A stretch of DNA of 11,803 bases from Oscillospiraceae bacterium (GTDB lineage: Bacteria > Bacillota > Clostridia > Oscillospirales > Oscillospiraceae): the NCBI GenBank assembly GCA_016296565.1, contig JAEDJB010000051.1:1-11803 (forward strand), read 5' to 3'. This document shows, piece after piece, positions 6,179-11,803 of the stretch (its first letter is position 1; each line of letters begins with the position of its first letter). Both the position numbers and the translations under genes were made by a program. The notes under the pieces are model-generated. The model saw nothing but the letters and a program-made list of their open reading frames with translations, was not told the origin of the DNA and made no database searches.

Positions 6179-7279
6179 ATGCCAATGAAAAAACGTGGGA
6201 CCGCCGGGGGGCGCTTCCTGCGGCGGTGCGCCGCCTGCTTTCTGGCCCTGGTGGGCCTGTGGCTGGCCGCCGTGACGGCGGGGGTTCTGCCGGAGACCGC
6301 CCTGCCCGCCCTGGCCGCCAGCCTTTCGGGGGCGGACGGGCCCGCGCCCCTGTGGCAGCGGGTGCTGCTGGGGGAGTCTGCCCTGCTGGCCCAGTGGACG
6401 GCGGGGGAAAGCCAGGAGGCCGAGCCTGAGGAGCCCGCCCCGGAGGAGGCCGAGGAGGAGCAGAACCTGGAGGCGGCGACCCCGGACAACGTGGAGGAGC
6501 GCACCATCACCGGCAGCGGCGCGGGCTATGTGAACTCCGGGGGGATCTCCCTGTTCAACCGGACGGAAAAGACGGTGGACCTGGAGGCGGTGGCCCAGGG
6601 GGGCTCCAGCCTGTCCTTTGCCCCGGCGGCGGACGGGCCCCAGGTTCTTATTATGCACACCCACGCCACGGAATCCTTCGCCCGGGACGGCACCGAGCCC
6701 TACACAGAGACAGGCACCGCCCACACCACGGACGCCAACTATAATATCATACGGGTGGGGGACGAGATCGCGCGAATCTTTGAGGAGATGGGTCTGTCGG
6801 TGATTCACCACACGGAGATCTACGACTACCCCGCCTACAACGGGGCCTACGACCGGTCCCGGGCGGCGGTGGAGGCCATTCTGGCCCAGTACCCCACCAT
6901 TCAGATGGTGCTGGATGTCCACCGGGACGCCCTGGTGGGGTCCGACGGCACCATCTACAAGCCGGTGCTCCAGGTGGACGGGGTGAAAACCGCCCAGGTG
7001 ATGCTCCTGGTGGGGTCCGACGACGCGGGGGCCTCCTTCCCCGACTGGCAGGAGCATTTGGCCCTGGCCATGGAGATCCAGGGGCAGATGAACGCCCTCT
7101 GGCCGGGTCTGGCCCGGCCCATTACCCTGCGCACCGCCCGGTTCAACCAGCAGCTCACCAAGGGGTCTCTGCTGGTGGAGGTGGGCAGCCACGGGAACAC
7201 CCTGGACGAGGCCCTGGCGGGGGCCCGGCTCTTCGCCCGGGCCTGCGGGAAGGTCCTTCTGGAGCGGGTGGCCCAGTGA
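6179..7279 (+). CDS. spoIIP: stage II sporulation protein P (SpoIIP), engulfment peptidoglycan hydrolase
   Basis: SpoIIP works with SpoIID and SpoIIM in the mother-cell membrane, cutting peptidoglycan (amidase and endopeptidase activity) so that the septal wall thins and the forespore is engulfed. The 366 residues have a short basic N terminus, one membrane anchor (about 17-37), a Glu-rich linker (about 78-108), then the catalytic domain (about 154-362). Visible family motifs are LIMHTHATESF (157-167), LDVHRDA (245-251), RFNQQLTKGSLLVEVG (321-336) and GNTLDEA (339-345). The likely Zn and catalytic residues, by analogy with the family, are H160, E165, H248 and E334. ATG 6179 has GAGGAG four bases upstream; ATG 6185, ten bases away, is equally possible and starts MKKRG. 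In B. subtilis spoIIP follows gpr, but here it stands alone, divergent from yihY and convergent with the M23 gene. It is expected to be sporulation-induced, though no clear sigma-E site was found. Confidence 0.95.
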   Translation: MPMKKRGTAGGRFLRRCAACFLALVGLWLAAVTAGVLPETALPALAASLSGADGPAPLWQRVLLGESALLAQWTAGESQEAEPEEPAPEEAEEEQNLEAATPDNVEERTITGSGAGYVNSGGISLFNRTEKTVDLEAVAQGGSSLSFAPAADGPQVLIMHTHATESFARDGTEPYTETGTAHTTDANYNIIRVGDEIARIFEEMGLSVIHHTEIYDYPAYNGAYDRSRAAVEAILAQYPTIQMVLDVHRDALVGSDGTIYKPVLQVDGVKTAQVMLLVGSDDAGASFPDWQEHLALAMEIQGQMNALWPGLARPITLRTARFNQQLTKGSLLVEVGSHGNTLDEALAGARLFARACGKVLLERVAQ

Positions 7280-7307
7280 ACTTCGCCAGGGGGAGCGGTT
7301 CCCCAAC

Positions 7308-7510
7308 CCAAAGGCTCCCCTGGGGAGGGGAGCTGTCAGCGAAGCTGACTGAGAGGTGATCCCCTGGGATTATCCCCTCGGGCGCGCTGACAAGGCAGAG
7401 CGGCGGACAAAGTCCCCACCCTGGTCCCGTCGTACCGCCCCCGATCGGGTCTCCCAGGCGACACCTCTCCACCGCTTCGCGGTCCCCCTCCCCTTTAAAG
7501 GGGAGGTTTA
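7308..7510. repeat. hairpin-rich inverted-repeat element, about 200 bp, non-coding
   Basis: This fills most of the 318-base gap between the convergent genes. Its two ends mirror each other. The left arm has a 7-bp stem GCTCCCC/GGGGAGC with a 6-base loop (7314-7333), then GTCAGC-GAA-GCTGAC (7335-7349), then GAGAGGTG (7351-7358). The right arm has CACCTCTC (7462-7469), then ACCGC-TTC-GCGGT (7471-7483), then a 7-bp stem CCTCCCC/GGGGAGG with loop TTTAAA (7487-7506). The arms are imperfect inverted copies with the same order, stem and loop sizes, and the innermost 8 bases are perfect complements. The interior (7359-7461) has no convincing gene. The layout suggests a non-autonomous MITE-like repeat. 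I recall similar strings as highly repeated between genes in Faecalibacterium-type genomes, but only one copy is in this window. No clear target-site duplication is seen. Confidence 0.7.
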
Positions 7511-7559
7511 TTGCCCCTGCTGCAGGCGCGGAGGGATTCCCGAAATCTGCTGCGAGAAA

Positions 7560-7589
7560 GAGCCGGATCGATTGATCCGGCTCCTTTTT
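7560..7589 (+). terminator. strong intrinsic terminator, probably bidirectional
   Basis: A perfect 10-bp stem, GAGCCGGATC (7560-7569) and GATCCGGCTC (7574-7583), with loop GATT. On the plus strand CTTTTTG follows, ending spoIIP transcripts. On the minus strand the stem is followed by TTTCTC and lies 14 bases past the M23 stop, so it can also end the secA-pgeF-M23 transcript, with a weaker T-run. This fits its place between convergent genes. Confidence 0.9.
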
Positions 7590-7597
7590 GCGTTTAT

Positions 7598-9355
7598 TCA
7601 GGATTCCGCGTCATCCTGTTGGTCGTCCTCCCCGGCAGGGGAAATCGCCTCCTGGCTGTCCTGGGGTTCCGCCGGGGCAGCAGGCTCCGCCGGGGTTTCC
7701 GGCTGGACAGGCTCCGCAGGGACTGCCGGAGCCGCAGGGGTCTCAGGAACCGCCGGGGTCTGGTCCTCCTCCTGCTCCTCAGAAACCTGGGTCCGGGCGG
7801 GGGCGTTGTTCTCCCCGGGCAGGTAGAGCAGCGGGTCGATGGGGGTGTTCTGGTACCGCACCTCAAAGTGGCAGTGGGGCCCCGTGGACCGGCCGGTGGA
7901 GCCCACCGCGGCGATGGGCTGGCCCTGGGTCACCTGGTCGCCCGCCTGCACCAGGAATTTGGAGCAGTGGCCGTAGTATGTAACAAAGCCGTTGGCGTGG
8001 GAGATAATCACCAGGTTGCCGTAGCTCCCCCGCTCTCCGGCGAAGAGCACCGTGCCGTCGGCGGCGGCGTTGATGGCGGTGCCCAGGGGGGCGGGAATGT
8101 CGATGCCCTGGTGGAAGTTAGTCTCCCCGAAGATGAACCGGTAGCCGTAGTCCGAGGAGATGGTCCCCTGCACCGGCCACAGGAACAGGCAGCCGTCGGG
8201 CAGCTGGGGCTTGGGCTGGGTGCCGGTGCCCACGATGAGGGGGACGGCCTCGGTGACGGTAACGGAGCGCAGGTCGGTGCTGGCGATGGGAACGCCGCAG
8301 CGGGTGACCACCCGGGACAGGACGGCGGCCTCACCGGCCACGCCCTCCTGGATGATCCGCTGCTCCCCGGTGAACATGGTGCTGTCCAGCTGGGTTTCCA
8401 GCTGGGGGGTGATGGAGCGGGACAGCTCCTGCTCCTCAACCGTGGACACCAGCAGCAGGGGGCAGGACTGCTCCACCGTCAGGGTGAGTCCGGCGTCCAG
8501 AGGGGTGCCGAACTCGGCAGCCAGCAGAGCGGCCAGGTCCTCCTGGTCCTCGGCCTGCTCCTCCGTCTCCCCGGCGGGGGCCGTGTCGGATTCCTCCTCG
8601 TCGATGCCCATGGCCAGGGCCTGGACCTCCAGAATCAGGCCGGGGTTCAGCTCCTGGAACCGCTCCTGGGTCATGGAGAACCGCTCCAGCAGGCCCTCCA
8701 GGGTGTCCCCCTCCTGCACCTCGTAGTCAAAGGTCCGGGGGCTTTCCGCCAGCAGCAGGTCCGCCAGCTCCTGGGCGGTGGACACGCCCTTCTCCGCGGG
8801 CAGGTAGGCGTAGCGCACGCTCACCTGGCTGTCCAGCTGGAGGGACAGGGTGTTGGGGGTGGTGTAGTGCGCCTTCACCAGGTTCAGGGCCTGGGTGATG
8901 GTGTCGGAGTCCTGGGCGGCTCCCACCATGGCGCCGTCCACGGACAGGATGTACACATGCTCCAGCTCAGGGATGGTCTCCAGAATGGAGTCGGTGACCT
9001 GGGACAGGGGCTCGATCTGGTCCCGGGGGGCCAGGGTGGTGCTGAGGGTGAGGGTCTGGTCCAGGGAGTAGTCGGTTTCCAGAATGCGGGAGGCCTTGGC
9101 CTCTGCCTGGGAGACGGCGGCGTCGTAGGTCGCCGCATCCTGGAAGAAGGCCACGGACTGACCCTGGGCGTTGATGGTATAGCAGAGGGTGCAGGAGGCC
9201 ACAAACACCGCGCCGGACAGAATCACGCCGGCAATGCCCAGAAAGGACAGGGAAGAGCGAAGGGGATGGGCGGCGCTTTTTTCCTCCTGCTTCCGGCGGA
9301 AGCGGTCGGCCTTGTCTTTTAAGTTGTCATGGGGTTTTTGGGACGTTCCGCGCAC
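7598..9355 (-). CDS. membrane-anchored LysM-G5-M23 peptidoglycan endopeptidase
   Basis: A predicted extracellular zinc endopeptidase that cuts peptide cross-links of peptidoglycan. The 585 residues run: charged cytoplasmic N terminus (1-35), one membrane segment (about 36-60), an extracellular region, a LysM-like motif starting YEVQEGDTLEGLLERF (211-226), a G5 domain (about 305-377), the M23 domain (about 393-512) and a Pro/Ala/Glu-rich tail (about 520-585). The M23 site is complete: H415xxxD419 and H496 as zinc ligands, H463 and H494 as catalytic histidines. The LysM motif is interrupted by an acidic stretch at about 252-272. VASC (52-55) at the end of the hydrophobic segment loosely resembles a lipobox. 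The start is GTG 9355-9353 with AAAGGAGG nine bases upstream; no in-frame ATG lies nearby. It follows pgeF by 33 bases. Substrate bond and biological role (growth, division or sporulation) cannot be told from sequence. Confidence 0.9.
   Translation of the reverse strand: MRGTSQKPHDNLKDKADRFRRKQEEKSAAHPLRSSLSFLGIAGVILSGAVFVASCTLCYTINAQGQSVAFFQDAATYDAAVSQAEAKASRILETDYSLDQTLTLSTTLAPRDQIEPLSQVTDSILETIPELEHVYILSVDGAMVGAAQDSDTITQALNLVKAHYTTPNTLSLQLDSQVSVRYAYLPAEKGVSTAQELADLLLAESPRTFDYEVQEGDTLEGLLERFSMTQERFQELNPGLILEVQALAMGIDEEESDTAPAGETEEQAEDQEDLAALLAAEFGTPLDAGLTLTVEQSCPLLLVSTVEEQELSRSITPQLETQLDSTMFTGEQRIIQEGVAGEAAVLSRVVTRCGVPIASTDLRSVTVTEAVPLIVGTGTQPKPQLPDGCLFLWPVQGTISSDYGYRFIFGETNFHQGIDIPAPLGTAINAAADGTVLFAGERGSYGNLVIISHANGFVTYYGHCSKFLVQAGDQVTQGQPIAAVGSTGRSTGPHCHFEVRYQNTPIDPLLYLPGENNAPARTQVSEEQEEDQTPAVPETPAAPAVPAEPVQPETPAEPAAPAEPQDSQEAISPAGEDDQQDDAES
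7655..7759 (-). repeat. Pro/Ala/Glu repeat tract in the M23 protein tail
   Basis: Codons 533-567 encode alternating short units of the PETP, PAVP and PAEP type, with matching DNA-level GC-rich repeats. Such tracts usually form extended wall-crossing linkers. Here it lies after the catalytic domain, at the C terminus, and is followed by an acidic end. Confidence 0.7.
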
Positions 9356-9364
9356 GGAAACATG

Positions 9365-9372
9365 CCTCCTTT
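9365..9372 (-). promoter_or_regulatory. ribosome binding site for the GTG-started M23 gene, with decoy ATG
   Basis: AAAGGAGG on the minus strand lies nine bases from GTG 9355-9353. An ATG at 9363-9361 comes only one base after the site and is in another frame, closing after 14 codons at 9319. It is too close for efficient initiation, which supports GTG as the true start. Confidence 0.7.
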
Positions 9373-9391
9373 GCTGGGTTATGCTGGGTTA
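9372..9391. repeat. 10-bp tandem duplication at the pgeF stop codon
   Basis: TGCTGGGTTA occurs twice in perfect tandem (9372-9381 and 9382-9391). The second copy contains the pgeF stop codon on the minus strand. It lies in the 33-base gap before the M23 ribosome binding site and looks like a recent small duplication. Confidence 0.7.
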
Positions 9392-10207
9392 GGGGAGAAG
9401 CTGGATCATGGCGGCCTGGTTGCCCCGCCGGTCCCCCAGCTTCCGGTGGGACCAGTAGAGCTCCGGGTGACAGCCGGTGCACAGGGGGAGAACCTCCACC
9501 TGCTCCCGGGCAAGACCTGCATTGGCCAGCTGCCAGGTGAGGATGCCCTTCAGGTCCACGGAGAACTTTCCCGGCTCTGCCAGGGGCCGGACGAAGCCCA
9601 GCACCCCGGGGCCAAGCTGGTCGGCCATGGCGTCGGGGACGTCCCCGTGGGTTTCAAAGCAGCAGGGGCCGATGCCCGGGCCGATGGCGGCCAGGATATC
9701 TTTGGGGTCGCTGCCGTAAAGGGCGGTCATTTTTGCCACCGCCTTGGGGACGATGGCCTGGGCGGTGCCCCGCCAGCCGGAGTGAACGGCGGCGATGGCC
9801 CGTTTCACCGGGTCGTACAGGAGCACCGGAATGCAGTCGGCGTAGTAAATGGTAAGGCACAGGCCGGGCTGGTTGGTCACCAAACCATCCGCGTCGTAGG
9901 GGATGGGGTCGAAGAGATCGGCCAGCACGTCGCTTCGGGCGGCGGTGCGCACCGTGTCCTGGTGGACCTGGTGGGTCATCACCAGGCTGTTCTCGTCGGT
10001 GCCCACGGCCTGGCAGAAGCGATGGTAGTTCTCCCGGACGGCCTCGGGCCGGTCGTGGCGGGAGAGCCCCAGGTTCAGCTGGGCGCAGGGGCCGGTGCTG
10101 ACGCCCCCCAGCCGGGAGGCAAAGCCGTGGGCTACCCCACCGGCGGCGGTAAAGGCGTCGGCGGTGTGGAACACCACGCCGTTTTTGGTTTGCTGGGTGA
10201 AGGGCAT
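9389..10207 (-). CDS. pgeF: peptidoglycan editing factor PgeF (YfiH/YlmD, laccase-domain family)
   Basis: The family is known in E. coli for preventing wrong incorporation of serine for alanine into peptidoglycan precursors (PgeF); homologues have also been described as laccase-like or purine nucleoside-active metalloenzymes, so the exact reaction here is open. The 272 residues match the family length. Conserved parts are THQVHQ (78-83), ADCIPVLL (123-130), AVHSGWRGT (140-148), GPGIGPCCFE (176-185) and CTGCHPELYWSHR (243-255). By comparison with E. coli YfiH the metal-site residues are H82, C125 and H142; all are present. ATG 10207 is chosen because GAGGTG lies four bases upstream; an in-frame TTG at 10231 would place that site inside the gene. 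It sits 46 bases after secA and 33 before the M23 gene on the same strand, so an operon is likely. Neighbouring wall hydrolase genes fit a wall-related role. Confidence 0.93.
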   Translation of the reverse strand: MPFTQQTKNGVVFHTADAFTAAGGVAHGFASRLGGVSTGPCAQLNLGLSRHDRPEAVRENYHRFCQAVGTDENSLVMTHQVHQDTVRTAARSDVLADLFDPIPYDADGLVTNQPGLCLTIYYADCIPVLLYDPVKRAIAAVHSGWRGTAQAIVPKAVAKMTALYGSDPKDILAAIGPGIGPCCFETHGDVPDAMADQLGPGVLGFVRPLAEPGKFSVDLKGILTWQLANAGLAREQVEVLPLCTGCHPELYWSHRKLGDRRGNQAAMIQLLP

Positions 10208-10253
10208 AGAACACCTCACAGGATTTTGCAATGTTGGCGCTTTGCGCAGGGAC

Positions 10254-11803
<1,550 letters not shown>

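Noticed and set aside
7290..7304. Terminator directly after spoIIP
   Set aside because: GGGGA-N5-TCCCC is a short stem and is not followed by T residues; the stem at 7560-7583 is far stronger.
6086..7306. Long minus-strand extension of the yihY frame across spoIIP
   Set aside because: It is antisense to a well-conserved spoIIP, is Gly/Pro/His/Arg-rich in the manner of GC-rich shadow frames, and the AAGGAGGT site next to ATG 6085 gives the true start.
7280..7597. Small protein genes or a CRISPR array in the 318-base gap
   Set aside because: No frame with a ribosome binding site and protein-like composition is visible, and the repeats are one inverted pair, not regularly spaced direct repeats.
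7511..9322. 603-codon plus-strand open frame opposite the M23 gene
   Set aside because: It is a low-complexity shadow frame; the minus strand has a full LysM-G5-M23 protein with intact catalytic residues.
10237..10247. Terminator between secA and pgeF
   Set aside because: GCGC-TTT-GCGC is only a 4-bp stem with no T-run; it is too weak to call.

Overview
The window is a GC-rich chromosomal stretch from an endospore-forming Firmicute. A sporulation hydrolase gene (spoIIP), the gdpP-rplI-dnaB order typical of Firmicutes, and GGAGG-type ribosome binding sites point to class Clostridia. The high GC, together with a hairpin-rich intergenic repeat of a kind I recall from that group, suggests an Oscillospiraceae-type gut bacterium (Flavonifractor, Pseudoflavonifractor or Lawsonibacter-like). 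That family placement is an inference. Almost everything is housekeeping; I see no phage, transposase, toxin-antitoxin, defence or CRISPR genes.

Layout: (1) Positions 1-5067, all on the minus strand, read in transcription order gdpP (c-di-AMP phosphodiesterase), rplI (ribosomal protein L9), dnaB (replicative helicase), tilS (tRNA-Ile lysidine synthase, cut by the left window edge). Gaps are short and tilS overlaps dnaB by 17 bases, so this is probably one operon. It has a well-defined extended -10 promoter at about 5127-5155, overlapped at its -35 by a perfect 8-bp inverted repeat. (2) 5225-6085, minus: a YihY-family membrane protein. (3) 6179-7279, plus: spoIIP, divergent from yihY and the only gene on the plus strand. 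(4) 7280-7597: no gene. It holds an inverted-repeat element of about 200 bp with two mirrored hairpin pairs, then a strong, probably bidirectional terminator between the convergent spoIIP and M23 genes. (5) 7598-11803, minus: in transcription order secA (5' part missing), pgeF (peptidoglycan editing factor / laccase-domain protein) and a membrane-anchored LysM-G5-M23 cell wall endopeptidase with a GTG start.

Themes: three genes act on the cell wall (spoIIP, the M23 peptidase, pgeF), one on wall- and osmolyte-linked second messenger levels (gdpP), and the rest are core translation, replication and secretion. The observations most worth checking are the intergenic inverted-repeat element, an Asn in place of the usual His in the GGGGH motif of GdpP, the inverted repeat over the gdpP promoter, an acidic insertion inside the LysM domain of the M23 protein, and a compound hairpin between rplI and dnaB.
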